Assembly: GCA_017559825.1 (NCBI GenBank)
Contig: JAFYQR010000130.1
Coordinates: forward strand, 1-64,000
DNA: 64,000 nucleotides
DNA from: Thermoguttaceae bacterium
Lineage (GTDB): Bacteria; Planctomycetota; Planctomycetia; Pirellulales; Thermoguttaceae
Direction: 5' to 3'
This document shows, in pieces, positions 35,768 to 44,918 of the stretch; position 1 is the first letter of the stretch; each line of letters starts with the position of its first letter. A model generated the notes under the pieces. That model was not told where the DNA came from. It saw only the letters and a list, made by a program, of their open reading frames with translations, and ran no database searches. The position numbers and the translations under genes were made by a program.

Positions 35768-35904
35768 ATCGCTTTTTCTCTTTCACCGACGCTATTCCGC
35801 CCTATTTTTGCAAGTCGCCAACCAAATGTTCGCTTAATTTCGTTCCGTCTCATTTCCCTAGGCAAAACCCGCCGGTTTCTTCGCCGTCGTTCTAATCGGA
35901 ACGC

Positions 35905-35931
35905 AAAAAAGCCGCTTTCGCAAGCGGCTTT
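35905..35931 (-). terminator. Intrinsic terminator after lptB
   Basis: Perfect arms AAAGCCGCTT and AAGCGGCTTT; on the minus strand six T follow, 24 bases past the lptB stop. Confidence 0.8.
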
Positions 35932-35954
35932 CAAGGAGCGAACACGCCCCGTCT

Positions 35955-36998
35955 TCAACGTTGTCTTTTTTTCTTAAAAAGACTTCCGAGTTTATCGGCG
36001 AAGCGATTCGGCGTTCGATGCTCGAGCGGCGACGGCGTTCGCCGCGGCGGGCCGACGTCGCGACGACTCAACGTTAATCCCGTTCGGCGCGGCGTCTCAA
36101 CGCGTTCTTCGTCGTCGGCGGCCTCCGGACTCGCCTGAAATTCATTCGCGAGCCGATTGCGCGCGAGCGTTTCTTCGTCTTCGCGTATCCCCAACTTTTC
36201 TAGAATCCGTCGACGACTAAAATCCGCTCTGGTTCCGAAATAAAGCTCGACGGCGACGGGATCTGAAAGCACCTCGAGCGGCGTTCCGGAACACAACACC
36301 TTACCGCTGTTGACGATATAACTTCTGTTGGTGATCGCGAGCGTTTCGTCGACTTGGTGGTCGGTGATGAGCACCGCGATCCCTTCGTCGGCCAGCTGCC
36401 GCACGACGCCTTGAATCTCCTGAACGTTGAGCGGGTCGACGTTCGCAAACGGTTCGTCGAGAAGCAAAATCCGCGGTTTCGCCAACAAAGCTCGCGCGAT
36501 TTCAAGTCGCCGCCGCTCGCCGCCGGAAAGCCCTCCGGCGCCGCCCATTCCGACCTTGTTGCGGCGAACGTGATTCAAGCTGAATTTTTTAAGCGATTCT
36601 TCGAGCGCAACCTTCTGCTCGGCGCGAGAATATCCAAGAAATTCCATCGCCGCGACAAGATTCTGCTCGGTCGTCAGCGTTCCAAAAACGCTTCGGTCTT
36701 GCGGCAAATACCCGAGCCGCCCCTCTTTCGCGCGGCGATACATCGGCCACGACGTTACGTCGAGCCCGTTGAGCGTTATTTTTCCCTCGTTCGCCGGAAT
36801 CAGCCCGCACGACATGCGAAAACTCGTCGTTTTTCCAGCGCCGTTCGCGCCGAGCAAACCGACGACTTCGCCCTCGCGCACCTCGAAACTTACGCCGTCG
36901 ACGACGCGCCGCTTGCCGTAAATCTTGACCAACCCTTCGGCTTTAAGAACGACCGCTCGTTCCGAACCGTCGTTCGCGTTCCTTTCGTTTCGCTCCAT
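35955..36998 (-). CDS. lptB: LPS export ABC transporter ATP-binding protein
   Basis: 347 residues, against about 240 for the usual LptB; the surplus is a charged C-terminal extension of about 85 residues rich in Arg and Pro. The ATPase core is complete: Walker A GANGAGKT, Q-loop GYLPQDRSVF, signature LSGGERRRLEIARAL, Walker B RILLLDEPFANVD and switch His in TDHQVDET. The phrases VGLLGANGAGKTTSF and EPFANVDP match LptB more than other branched ATPases. It energises lipopolysaccharide transport with LptF, LptG and LptC, none of which is in the window. AAGGAG lies before the ATG. Confidence 0.88.
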   Translation of the reverse strand: MERNERNANDGSERAVVLKAEGLVKIYGKRRVVDGVSFEVREGEVVGLLGANGAGKTTSFRMSCGLIPANEGKITLNGLDVTSWPMYRRAKEGRLGYLPQDRSVFGTLTTEQNLVAAMEFLGYSRAEQKVALEESLKKFSLNHVRRNKVGMGGAGGLSGGERRRLEIARALLAKPRILLLDEPFANVDPLNVQEIQGVVRQLADEGIAVLITDHQVDETLAITNRSYIVNSGKVLCSGTPLEVLSDPVAVELYFGTRADFSRRRILEKLGIREDEETLARNRLANEFQASPEAADDEERVETPRRTGLTLSRRDVGPPRRTPSPLEHRTPNRFADKLGSLFKKKRQR

Positions 36999-37051
36999 CG
37001 TCGTTCGTTCTCCTTCGTTCGCGCGGCTTGCAAGGTCTCCGCGCGTTCCAT

Positions 37052-37080
37052 ATTATACGCGCCCGCGCCGAAAAAACGAG
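37052..37080 (-). promoter_or_regulatory. Promoter for lptB, overlapping a terminator
   Basis: TATAAT on the minus strand at 37052-37057; 17 bases upstream the -35 would be CTCGTT (37075-37080), which is part of the terminator hairpin at 37077-37102. The leader is about 50 bases. Confidence 0.5.
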
Positions 37081-37109
37081 CGTTTTTCGACGAACGCTCG
37101 CTTTTTTTT
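37072..37109. terminator. Terminator after the symporter genes
   Basis: Arms GAGCGTT and AACGCTC with A/T tracts at both ends, placed 42 bases past the stop of the symporter at 37151 on the minus strand. Confidence 0.7.
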
Positions 37110-37150
37110 GCGAAAAATTCGAAATTCGCGGCTCGTTCGCCGTTACGCCG

Positions 37151-38845
37151 TTACGCCGACGCGTTCGACGATTCCTCGACCTCGGCAAGCGCCGCCTCTT
37201 CTTCGCGTCGCCAACGCTTCGAAGCGAGGAAAGTAAGACCGATCAACGCCGCGGCCGTCGCGACAAGGAAAAGAACGACTTTCAACTCGACGGGATTTTG
37301 CGCGACGCCGGCGAGCCGTCCGCCCCCGTTTTTGAAGCACCAAAACGCGAAAACCAACGCTAAGTACGGCGTCGTTATATACTTAACCACGAAACCGAAA
37401 CAACGCGGAACGCGAGTTTTCGCGCCTCGGTCGAGCTCGGCCGTCGTTTTGTCGGCGCCCCAAACCCAAGCGGCCAACGCCGTTTGCAGAAAGACGACGA
37501 CGAACGGCATAAAAGTCGCAATCCAAAAATCGAACGCGTCGAGCGCCGCCGCGTTCTTCGTATGCCAACAAACGATCGCCGTCCCGATCAGCGCGACCGC
37601 CGCCGTCAGCGCGACGCTCGCTCCGTTCGAAAGACGCAGCGTCTCCTTCGTCCACGCGACCGCCGGCTGCGCTTGCGACACCGAGCTCGTTATCCCGGCG
37701 ATGAAAAGGAGACTAAAGAAGAAAAAGCCGAAAAACTCGCCCCCCGGCATCAATCCGAACACGTTCGGCAATACGATAAAGCCCATCGTAAAGGTGCTGG
37801 CGAAACCGTCCGCCGCCGCGACGCCGAGGAACATAATCGCCGCCGGAATCGTCATCAGCCCGCCGAGCGCGACTTCGCAAAACCCGTTCGCCGCGACCGC
37901 CGTCAACGACGAGAGCGCGATATCTTTATTCGGCTTCACGTAACTCGCGTAAGTCGCGATCGCGCCGACGCATAACGACGCCGAAAAAAAGATGTGCGAC
38001 GTCGCCGCAAGCCAAACTTCCGGGTTCGCCAACGCCGTCCAAACGCTCGTTTGTCCGACGACCGCGCCGCACTCGTCGAGAAGCGGGCGCGACGGATTCC
38101 ACATAAACCCGAGCCCGTCGACGAAACTTTGCCCCTCGACGCCGGTCGGATTGCCGAGCGTCGCGACGCGCAAAATCACCAAAAACGAACAGAGTAAAAG
38201 AAGCGGCGTCGCGATCTTGCAAAACCTCTCGATCCCCTTGGCGATCCCGCAATAAACCAGCGTAAAATTCGCCGCCGCGCAGAAAAGCGTCGCTAACGCA
38301 ACCGGCGATTTCCAAAAGTTTTGAAAGAGCGTTCCGTCGCCGTTCATTCCGACAAAATTCGCGAACGCCGCTTCATAAGACGCGGAATCGCCGAGTTTAA
38401 ACCCGGAATCTACCGCTGGAAAAACCGAGAACTCCACCCCCAGCGGTCGCAGACATCCGCCGAGATACTGCAGCGCGTAAAGAAGGCACCACGCCTCGAC
38501 AAAAATGTAAAACATGCAAATGCCGATCGGAACCAAAGCGACCAGCCCGCCGGCGACGCCCCAACGCGTTTTACGCTTCCCGGCCGCGCGGTAAATTCCC
38601 GGCAGCGAATGGTACCCGTTGCGTCCGCCATGCCGCCCCAGCGCCCACTCCGTCCAAGCGATCGGAATCGCGACGATCAACATCGAAATAAAATACGGGA
38701 TCATGAACGCGCCGCCGCCGTAAGTCGCCACTTGGCCCGGGAAGCGCAAAAAGTTCCCCAAGCCGACCGCGCTTCCGGCGACCGCCAGCACGACGCCTAA
38801 ATTCGATTCCCAATGTTCGTTTTTACCGTTTTTTTCGCGAGCCAT
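37151..38845 (-). CDS. Neurotransmitter:sodium symporter (NSS) family transporter, second copy
   Basis: 564 residues, about twelve membrane helices. Helix 1 has the NSS signature GSAVGLGNFLRFPGQVATYGGGAF, where the unwound GLGNFLRFP segment forms the substrate and sodium sites. EWALGRHGG follows helix 2, and helix 6 contains FSASLCVGAIATYASY. The family imports amino acids or related compounds with sodium. It is the downstream member of a tandem pair; a 53-base gap separates it from the paralogue at 38899, and the two share long identical DNA stretches (for example around 38100 and 39850). The C-terminus is a short charged cytoplasmic tail. Confidence 0.92.
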   Translation of the reverse strand: MAREKNGKNEHWESNLGVVLAVAGSAVGLGNFLRFPGQVATYGGGAFMIPYFISMLIVAIPIAWTEWALGRHGGRNGYHSLPGIYRAAGKRKTRWGVAGGLVALVPIGICMFYIFVEAWCLLYALQYLGGCLRPLGVEFSVFPAVDSGFKLGDSASYEAAFANFVGMNGDGTLFQNFWKSPVALATLFCAAANFTLVYCGIAKGIERFCKIATPLLLLCSFLVILRVATLGNPTGVEGQSFVDGLGFMWNPSRPLLDECGAVVGQTSVWTALANPEVWLAATSHIFFSASLCVGAIATYASYVKPNKDIALSSLTAVAANGFCEVALGGLMTIPAAIMFLGVAAADGFASTFTMGFIVLPNVFGLMPGGEFFGFFFFSLLFIAGITSSVSQAQPAVAWTKETLRLSNGASVALTAAVALIGTAIVCWHTKNAAALDAFDFWIATFMPFVVVFLQTALAAWVWGADKTTAELDRGAKTRVPRCFGFVVKYITTPYLALVFAFWCFKNGGGRLAGVAQNPVELKVVLFLVATAAALIGLTFLASKRWRREEEAALAEVEESSNASA

Positions 38846-38898
38846 TCGAGTCTCCGCCTTCCACGTTTCGACGCGTTTTCAACCGTTTCGCTAAACGT

Positions 38899-40611
38899 TT
38901 AACGTTTTAACGCCGTTCCACATCCTTCGATTCGCCGCTCTTGTTTCGCGCGTTCGGCGTCCTCTTCCTCGCGCCGCCAACGACGCGCCGCCTTCAACGA
39001 CACGACGATCAGCGCCGCCGTCAAGAAGCCGATAAACGCTAACGAAACTCGCGCCGCTCCGTCCTCAGCGACTCCGGCGAGTCGAGCGCCCAAATTGTTC
39101 CAAAGCCAAAGCGCGAAAATAATCGCCAAATACGGCGCCGAAACAAACTTAACGACGAACCCCAGGCAACGCGGAAGACGAATTTTCGCTCCGCGGTCGA
39201 GCTCGGCCGCCATCTTGTCCGTTCCCCAAACCCAAGCGACAAGACAAGTTTGCAACAACGCGAAAACAAACGGCGTAAAGTTCGCCAACCAAAAATCAAA
39301 CGAATCGAGCGCCGCTAAATTCCGCGTAAACCAACAAACAATCCCGATCCCGACAAGATTAACCGCCAACGTCGCCGCGACGCTACAACCTCGCGACCAA
39401 CGAAACGCCTCTTGCGTCAGCGCGACCGTCGGCTGCACTAGCGAAATCGAACTCGTCAGCCCGGCGAGAAAGAGAAGGCTAAAGAAGAGGAAACCGAAAA
39501 TCTCGCCTCCCGGCGTCAAACCGAACACGTTCGGCAAAACGACGAACCCCATCGCGAAAGAACTCTCGAAACTCCCCGCCGCCGCGACGCCGAGGAACAT
39601 AATCGCCGCCGGAATCGTCATCAGCCCGCCGAGCGCGACTTCGCAAAATTCGTTCGCCGCGACCGCCGTCAACCCTGAGAGCGCAATATCTTTTTTCGGC
39701 TTCACGTAACTCGCGTAAGACGTGATCGCGCAAAGACATATCGACGTTGAGAAGAAAATCTGCGACGTCGCCGCGAGCCAAACTTCCGGGTTCGCCAGCG
39801 CCGTCCAAGCGCTCGTTTGTCCGACGACCGCGCCGCTTTCGTCGAGAATCGGTCGCGAAGGATTCCACATGAAGCCGAGCCCGTCGACGAAACTTTGCCC
39901 CTCGACGCCGGTCGGGTTGCCGAGCGTCGCGACGCGCAAAATCACCGAAACGGCGCAAAGAAGGAGAAGCGGCGTCGCGATCTTGCAAAACCGCTCGATC
40001 CCCTTGGAAATCCCGCAATAAATCAACGCAAAGTTCGCCAACGCGCACGCCAGCGTCGCCAACAACAGCGGCGACGTCGAAAAATCAAAGAGCGAACCGT
40101 CGCCGTTCATTCCGACGAAATCGGCGAAGAAACTTTCGTAAGCCGCCGAATCGCCGAGCTTTAACCCGGCGTCAAGCGTCGGAAAAAACGAAAACTCCAG
40201 TCCGATCGGACGCAAGCATCCGCCGAGATATTGCAGCGCGTAAAGCAAGCACCACGACTCGATAAAGACGTAATACATGCAAATCACGAGCGGAGCAAGA
40301 GAACACACTCCGCCGCAAACGCCCCAAAACGTCTTGCCGTTCCCCGCCGCGCGATAAATCGCCGGCTGCGAATGATAACCGCGCCGACCGCCGTTGCGCC
40401 CGAGCGCCCACTCCGACAAAGCGAGCGGAATCGCGACGATCAGCATCGAAACGAAATACGGGATCATGAACGCGCCGCCGCCGTAAGTCGCGACCTGACC
40501 GGGAAATCGCAAAAAGTTCCCCAAACCGATCGCGCCGCCGGCGACCGCCAACACGACCCCTACGCTCGAGCCCCAATGTTCTTTTTCACATCCTTGGTCG
40601 CGTCGCGACAT
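38899..40611 (-). CDS. Neurotransmitter:sodium symporter (NSS) family transporter, first copy
   Basis: 570 residues with the same layout as the following gene: AGGAIGLGNFLRFPGQVAT in helix 1, EWALGRNGG after helix 2, and FSTSICLCAITSYASY in helix 6. Differences are concentrated in helices 3-4, in the loop around residue 165 and in the C-terminal quarter, so the two copies may differ in substrate. The copies are similar enough to imply duplication within this lineage. Just upstream on the same strand is a 41-residue membrane peptide (40693-40818) that looks like a symporter small subunit. No regulator is adjacent. Confidence 0.92.
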   Translation of the reverse strand: MSRRDQGCEKEHWGSSVGVVLAVAGGAIGLGNFLRFPGQVATYGGGAFMIPYFVSMLIVAIPLALSEWALGRNGGRRGYHSQPAIYRAAGNGKTFWGVCGGVCSLAPLVICMYYVFIESWCLLYALQYLGGCLRPIGLEFSFFPTLDAGLKLGDSAAYESFFADFVGMNGDGSLFDFSTSPLLLATLACALANFALIYCGISKGIERFCKIATPLLLLCAVSVILRVATLGNPTGVEGQSFVDGLGFMWNPSRPILDESGAVVGQTSAWTALANPEVWLAATSQIFFSTSICLCAITSYASYVKPKKDIALSGLTAVAANEFCEVALGGLMTIPAAIMFLGVAAAGSFESSFAMGFVVLPNVFGLTPGGEIFGFLFFSLLFLAGLTSSISLVQPTVALTQEAFRWSRGCSVAATLAVNLVGIGIVCWFTRNLAALDSFDFWLANFTPFVFALLQTCLVAWVWGTDKMAAELDRGAKIRLPRCLGFVVKFVSAPYLAIIFALWLWNNLGARLAGVAEDGAARVSLAFIGFLTAALIVVSLKAARRWRREEEDAERAKQERRIEGCGTALKR

Positions 40612-40692
40612 ACTCGCCCCCGTCGACGCCGCGTCGTTCGAACCGACTCGGTTTCCGTCGAACTAAACCGTTGTTTTACGTTGCTTGTCTCG

Positions 40693-40818
40693 TTACTCGT
40701 CGTCGGCCGCGTCCGAGCTCGCGTCCGGCGTCGTCGTAATTTTCCAACAACACCAAATCAAAAGCCCGGTCGTCGCGCCGATCGCGAGCGTCATGCTGAT
40801 CCAACCGCCGAGAGTCAT
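40693..40818 (-). CDS. Putative small subunit of an NSS symporter (MetS-like)
   Basis: A 41-residue protein missed by longer ORF thresholds. The ATG at 40816-40818 has AAGGAG nine bases upstream. It consists of a single membrane helix (WISMTLAIGATTGLLIWCCW) and an acidic tail ending in DDE. The length, one-helix form and position directly upstream of two NSS symporters recall MetS, the small partner of the methionine/alanine importer MetP, and related symporter accessory peptides. This is an inference from context. Sequence similarity cannot be judged safely at this length. It is in the same direction as the ABC-F gene, 57 bases downstream of it. Confidence 0.7.
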   Translation of the reverse strand: MTLGGWISMTLAIGATTGLLIWCCWKITTTPDASSDAADDE

Positions 40819-40875
40819 CGCTTTTCTCCTTGCCAATATGAAACTTAGCGCAAACCCGTTTCGAACGTCGCGCCG

Positions 40876-43062
40876 TTACCAGTTAAGCTCGGTCGCTTCG
40901 TCCCAATGTTCGTAAAGGAGCTTGATCGCCTCTTGCTCGGCGGTGATTTCCGCTTGCAACTCCTTAATTTTCGCGCCGTCGCGGAGGATTTCCGGTTTCA
41001 GCGCGTCTTCGTTGAGCGAAGCGAGCCGAGTTTCACGGATGAAAATTTCGTCCTCGATGTCGGAAACCTTACGGAACGGGAACTTGCGCTTTCTCTTTTC
41101 TTTCTTCGCTTTTTGGTCGACCGCAGGCGCGCCTTGCGACGCTTTGAAATTCGCTTCGGCGTATTTCGACGGGTCGGAGTTTTTCCCTTTATTGCTCGGA
41201 ACGCCGTTCGTTCGGTTCTCGTCGAGATTCGGAACGGCGCCGCGATTTTTCCCTTTCCCTCCCTTCGGAACGCTCGGCGTCGACGGCGCGGAAGTCGTTT
41301 GCGCGTCGGCTTTACGATTTGTCGGTTTCTTTTCGAGCGACGAGCGGCGCGCGAGGTTCGAGTTCGCTTTGACCGGCGCTTTCCCCGACTTTTTCTCCGG
41401 TTCGAACGGTTCGTCGAGCGCGTTCGGAAGGAACGGGTCGGCCATCAGCCCCTTCTGCACCATATGACGGAACGTCGAGTAGTTGCCGTCGACGATTTTG
41501 TACGTCGCGTTCGGCTGGACGACGAGAAGCTTGTCCGCGACTTGGTCGACGAAGTAACGGTCGTGGCTGATGAAGATAACGCTTCCTTCGAAGTCGCGAA
41601 TCGCCTTTTCAAGCGCCTTGCGGGCCCAGAGGTCGAGGTGGTTCGTCGGTTCGTCGAGGATAAGGACGTTCGGGTCGTCGGCGGCGAGCTTCGCCAACGC
41701 GGCGCGGCACCGTTGGCCCCCGCTTAAATTGCAAACTTTAAGGAGTTGCTGATCGCCGGAAAGGCCGAACGCGCCGAGAAGTTTGCGGCGTTGCAGGTCT
41801 TCGAAAACCTTCTTTTTCGGGCGAATCGCGTCGACGACCGGCGTTTGGTCGTCGACGACGCGCAGTTGTTGGTCGAAATAACCGACTTCGACGCCCTGTC
41901 CGAAGCGGACGGCGCCGTCGTCCGGCGTTTCTTCGCCGAGCAAGCACTTCAAGAACGTTGTTTTACCGCAGCCGTTCGGGCCGAGAATCGCCCAGCGTTC
42001 GCCGCGTTGCACGTCGAACGTAAAGTCTTTAAAGAGAGTACGTTCGCCGTATCCTTTCGTCAAACCTTCGACGCGGAACACTATGTCGCCGGTGCGCGAC
42101 GCGGGCGGGAATTGCATCGGCGGCGCCGAGACGTTGCGCGGAACCTCCGGCGGATTTTCTTCGAGCCGTTCCAATTTTTTGCGACGGTCTTCGGCTTGCG
42201 CGGCCTTCATGCCGTAGTGGTGGCGGCGGATAAAGTCTTTCGCTTTCTCGACTTCCTCGACGTATTTCTCGTAAGTTTTCGTTTGGACGGCGAGGCGTTC
42301 TTCCTTCAAACCGAGGTATTTCGTGAAGTTCCCCGGATAATCGTCGACCGTGCCGGCGTAAAGCTCGAACGTGCGGTTCGTTACGCGGTCGAGGAAGTAA
42401 CGGTCGTGGCTGACGAGAATCACCGCCGCCCGCGTCGTTTTGAGGAAGTCTTCGAGCCATTCGGTCGCCGCCAAGTCGAGGTGGTTCGACGGTTCGTCGA
42501 GGAGCATAATGTCCGGCTCTTCGAGGAGCAACTTAGCCAAACCCAAGCGGTTGAGTTCGCCGCCGCTGAGGGTCGCGACGTCTTTTTCGAAGTCTTCGTC
42601 GCGGAAACCGACGCCGTGTAAAATCCGTTCGACGCGGTGTTCGATGTTGTACGCGTCTTTCCGCATTAGTTCTTCGTGAATTTTATCGTACCGCTTCGCC
42701 AAGCGATCGCGTTCGGCGTCGTCGGCAACCTCGCCCATTTGGACGGCGATTTCTTCGGCTTCTTTTTGCGCGTTGAAGAGCGGCGCCAACGCTTCGCGAG
42801 CGGCGTCGATGAGCGTCGCGTGAGAATCGGTCTTCGGCCGTTGCTCGAGGTATCCGATCGAAATTTCGCCGATCCGTTCGATCGAGCCTTTTTCCGTCTC
42901 TTCGCGTCCCGTTAAAATGTTGAGCAGCGTCGTTTTACCGCACCCGTTCGGCCCGACGAGCCCAATTTTGTCCCCCTCGCGCACCTGAAAGGTAACGTCG
43001 GCCAAGACCGGATCGGGCCCAAAGTGTTTTCGAAGATGTTCGACGTTGAGTATAACGGCCAT
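40876..43062 (-). CDS. ABC-F family ATPase (Uup-like)
   Basis: 728 residues with two ABC cassettes and no membrane helices. Cassette 1: Walker A GPNGCGKT, signature LSGGELNRLGLAKLLL, Walker B DIMLLDEPSNHLD. Cassette 2: GPNGCGKT, LSGGQRCRAALAKL, NVLILDEPTNHLD. The linker between them (residues about 235-320) has the ABC-F PtIM helices (EERLAVQTKTYEKYVEE, YGMKAAQAEDRRKKLERL). The C-terminus has a long Lys-rich insert and a terminal coiled coil (RDGAKIKELQAEITAEQEA), as in Uup. ABC-F proteins act on ribosomes or, for Uup, on DNA excision and ribosome assembly. It has its own promoter. Confidence 0.9.
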   Translation of the reverse strand: MAVILNVEHLRKHFGPDPVLADVTFQVREGDKIGLVGPNGCGKTTLLNILTGREETEKGSIERIGEISIGYLEQRPKTDSHATLIDAAREALAPLFNAQKEAEEIAVQMGEVADDAERDRLAKRYDKIHEELMRKDAYNIEHRVERILHGVGFRDEDFEKDVATLSGGELNRLGLAKLLLEEPDIMLLDEPSNHLDLAATEWLEDFLKTTRAAVILVSHDRYFLDRVTNRTFELYAGTVDDYPGNFTKYLGLKEERLAVQTKTYEKYVEEVEKAKDFIRRHHYGMKAAQAEDRRKKLERLEENPPEVPRNVSAPPMQFPPASRTGDIVFRVEGLTKGYGERTLFKDFTFDVQRGERWAILGPNGCGKTTFLKCLLGEETPDDGAVRFGQGVEVGYFDQQLRVVDDQTPVVDAIRPKKKVFEDLQRRKLLGAFGLSGDQQLLKVCNLSGGQRCRAALAKLAADDPNVLILDEPTNHLDLWARKALEKAIRDFEGSVIFISHDRYFVDQVADKLLVVQPNATYKIVDGNYSTFRHMVQKGLMADPFLPNALDEPFEPEKKSGKAPVKANSNLARRSSLEKKPTNRKADAQTTSAPSTPSVPKGGKGKNRGAVPNLDENRTNGVPSNKGKNSDPSKYAEANFKASQGAPAVDQKAKKEKRKRKFPFRKVSDIEDEIFIRETRLASLNEDALKPEILRDGAKIKELQAEITAEQEAIKLLYEHWDEATELNW

Positions 43063-43175
43063 AATCGCTTCTATTTCCTAAGTTTGCGGAACGTTCGTAA
43101 GTCGCGTCGCCTTTTCTCTGCCGCGACGCGTCCGCTCGCCTATTTCTCTTTTTCGGCGACGACAAAATTTTCTTT

Positions 43176-43203
43176 ATTTTACTCGATTTCGAGCAAACGA
43201 CAA
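43176..43203 (-). promoter_or_regulatory. Promoter for the ABC-F gene
   Basis: On the minus strand, TTGTCG (43198-43203), 16 bases, TAAAAT (43176-43181). It could also drive the downstream small subunit and symporter genes, as no terminator is seen between them. Confidence 0.55.
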
Positions 43204-43424
43204 GGACGGCGTCAACGCAATTTTCCCTTCTTTTGAGCCGTCGATTTCCGCGAGCGTTCGTCGACGCCGGAAAGCGCGCCGTTCGTTTTTCGCGCTTTTG
43301 CGACGGACGCTTCGTTTTTTACGCCTCGCGCTTTCCTTCTTACGCGGCGAAGGCGGCGAAATTCCGCGAAAAAAACTTTTCGACAAAAACGTTCGGCAAT
43401 CTTTACAAAACGGCGGCGAAACGC

Positions 43425-43453
43425 TTGAGAAACGACGCGATTTCGATTAACTT
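43425..43453 (+). promoter_or_regulatory. Possible promoter for the phage-derived cassette
   Basis: TTGAGA (43425-43430), 17 bases, TAACTT (43448-43453), 77 bases before the first cassette gene. The rest of the 43063-43529 gap holds the ABC-F promoter and no gene. Confidence 0.4.
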
Positions 43454-43529
43454 ATTCAACGCGGTCAGTCCAAGTTTAATAAATTCCCCAAATTAACGCA
43501 AAAATACCGCGTAAATTTCACCGGACGCG

Positions 43530-44099
43530 ATGCGTCCCAACGAGAAAGAGCGAGCGATGTTGGATCGCAAAACCTACGAAGCGTTGTCGGAAGCGCTGAA
43601 AAATCGCGAAGTTTCGTGCCGTTCGATCGCGCGTTCCTTCGGCGTCAGCCACACGTTGGCCCTCAAAATTCGCCGCCAAACCGGTCGCGTTCGAGTTTTC
43701 GACGCTCCGGAAATCGCCGCGCCGCTCGGCGAGTACCTCCGCTGTCCCCGTTGCGGAGCGAAAACCCGCCTCCCTTGCGTTTACTGCGCCGTCGTCGACG
43801 AGTTAAAACGCAAACCGCCCAAGCGAGAGCGTTCGGAAACCGAACTCGCCGACGAACGCGGCCCGGCGTTCCTCGGCGACGAGTTCGCGATCGACCTGCC
43901 GCCCGACGAGTACGCCCGTTACCAAGAGGTGCGCGCTTGGCGAGAACGAAGTCAAAACCCGCGTTTCGAAGTCGTTCCGGACGATTGGCCTTGGCGCGAC
44001 GAAACGTTCGTCGACGCGGAATCGCCCCGTCCCGCGTCCGCCGTCGAGACGATCTCGACGCCCGCCGTTCGCCGCCGCCCGACCCCGGTTCTCGTTTAA
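43530..44099 (+). CDS. HTH/zinc-ribbon protein at the head of the cassette
   Basis: 189 residues. Residues about 14-52 look like a helix-turn-helix (REVSCRSIARSFGVSHTLAL). A compact zinc-ribbon, Cys72, 75, 83 and 86 (CPRCGAKTRLPCVYC), follows. The rest is charged and Pro-rich and probably disordered. It is a likely DNA-binding regulator or packaging-related protein of the cassette. The start could also be the ATG at 43557 (GAGAAAGAG upstream); the ATG at 43530 is chosen only because it keeps the longer frame. I do not recognise a named family. Confidence 0.65.
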   Translation: MRPNEKERAMLDRKTYEALSEALKNREVSCRSIARSFGVSHTLALKIRRQTGRVRVFDAPEIAAPLGEYLRCPRCGAKTRLPCVYCAVVDELKRKPPKRERSETELADERGPAFLGDEFAIDLPPDEYARYQEVRAWRERSQNPRFEVVPDDWPWRDETFVDAESPRPASAVETISTPAVRRRPTPVLV

Positions 44100-44138
44100 C
44101 CGCCGTCTTTTCATCCTTTAACGCCTTTAATTTTAACA

Positions 44139-44858
44139 ATGAAAACGCAATCCGCCCCCTTTTTTCCTCCGTCCGGCGCGTTCGCCGACGCCGTTCAATC
44201 GTCGCAAAACGCGCCGCCTTACTATATTCCGTTCGAACGCGGGCGTTTTTTATTGCGCGACGCCGACCTTTTGCTCGTTCGAAGCGGCGGCGTCGTTCCT
44301 TGGCTCGGACGCGGCGTCCACGGCCACGTCGCGACGGTCGCTCGCTGGAACTCCGAACCGTTCGTTTTGGAAACGCGTCCCGGCGGCGGACGAGCCGTTC
44401 CGCTCGACGCCTTTTTGCGGCGCAACCCTCGACGCGTCGACGTTTTCCGCCCGAATCCGGACGGTCGTTGGCCGGAATATCGCCCGGAACGATGCGTCGC
44501 GTTCCTGCGTCGCGCTCTTTCGGCCCGCTACGGTTGGCGGAGCGTTTTCGCCGCGGCCTTCGCTCGCCTTCCCGGAACTCGCCGCCTTTGGGGCGCCGCT
44601 TATTTTGACGACGCCAAGTTCGCCGACGCAACCTCCCGGTTTCCCGAAACTTGCGCAAGCGAATGCCTCGACGCCGTTCGCCGCCTCGACCGCGAGCGTC
44701 CCCGACGCGCTTCGTTTCACTGCGCCGAGGCGCGAGCGCTCGCCGACCGTTGGGCGGGCGTCGACGCGATTCCGTTTTTGAGCGACCGTTTCGTCGAACC
44801 CGCCGACTTGGCTCGCAGTCCGTTTTACCGTTATCAATTTACCTTCGCCGCCCTTTAA
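44139..44858 (+). CDS. Permuted papain-like (YiiX/NlpC-P60-type) cysteine hydrolase
   Basis: 239 residues. The pattern DADLLLVRSGGVVPW, then HGHVATVARW and FVLETRPGGGRAVPLD, fits the circularly permuted NlpC/P60 group, in which the catalytic His (HGHVAT) comes first and Cys comes late. Candidate Cys positions are in ETCASECLDAV and in FHCAEARALAD. No signal peptide is visible. In a phage setting a cell-wall or acyl-chain hydrolase acting in entry or exit is the obvious inference, and it could stand in for a lysin. It sits 40 bases after the HTH gene. Confidence 0.6.
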   Translation: MKTQSAPFFPPSGAFADAVQSSQNAPPYYIPFERGRFLLRDADLLLVRSGGVVPWLGRGVHGHVATVARWNSEPFVLETRPGGGRAVPLDAFLRRNPRRVDVFRPNPDGRWPEYRPERCVAFLRRALSARYGWRSVFAAAFARLPGTRRLWGAAYFDDAKFADATSRFPETCASECLDAVRRLDRERPRRASFHCAEARALADRWAGVDAIPFLSDRFVEPADLARSPFYRYQFTFAAL

Positions 44859-44918
44859 CCTGCCCAATCGCGCGCCGTTATCCCTATTCGTCTCTTCCGT
44901 TTTTAAGGAAAACCGCTC

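Noticed and set aside
43233-43496. 87-residue plus-strand frame upstream of the cassette
   Set aside because: Overlaps a plausible minus-strand promoter, has no ribosome-binding site and an unlikely composition.
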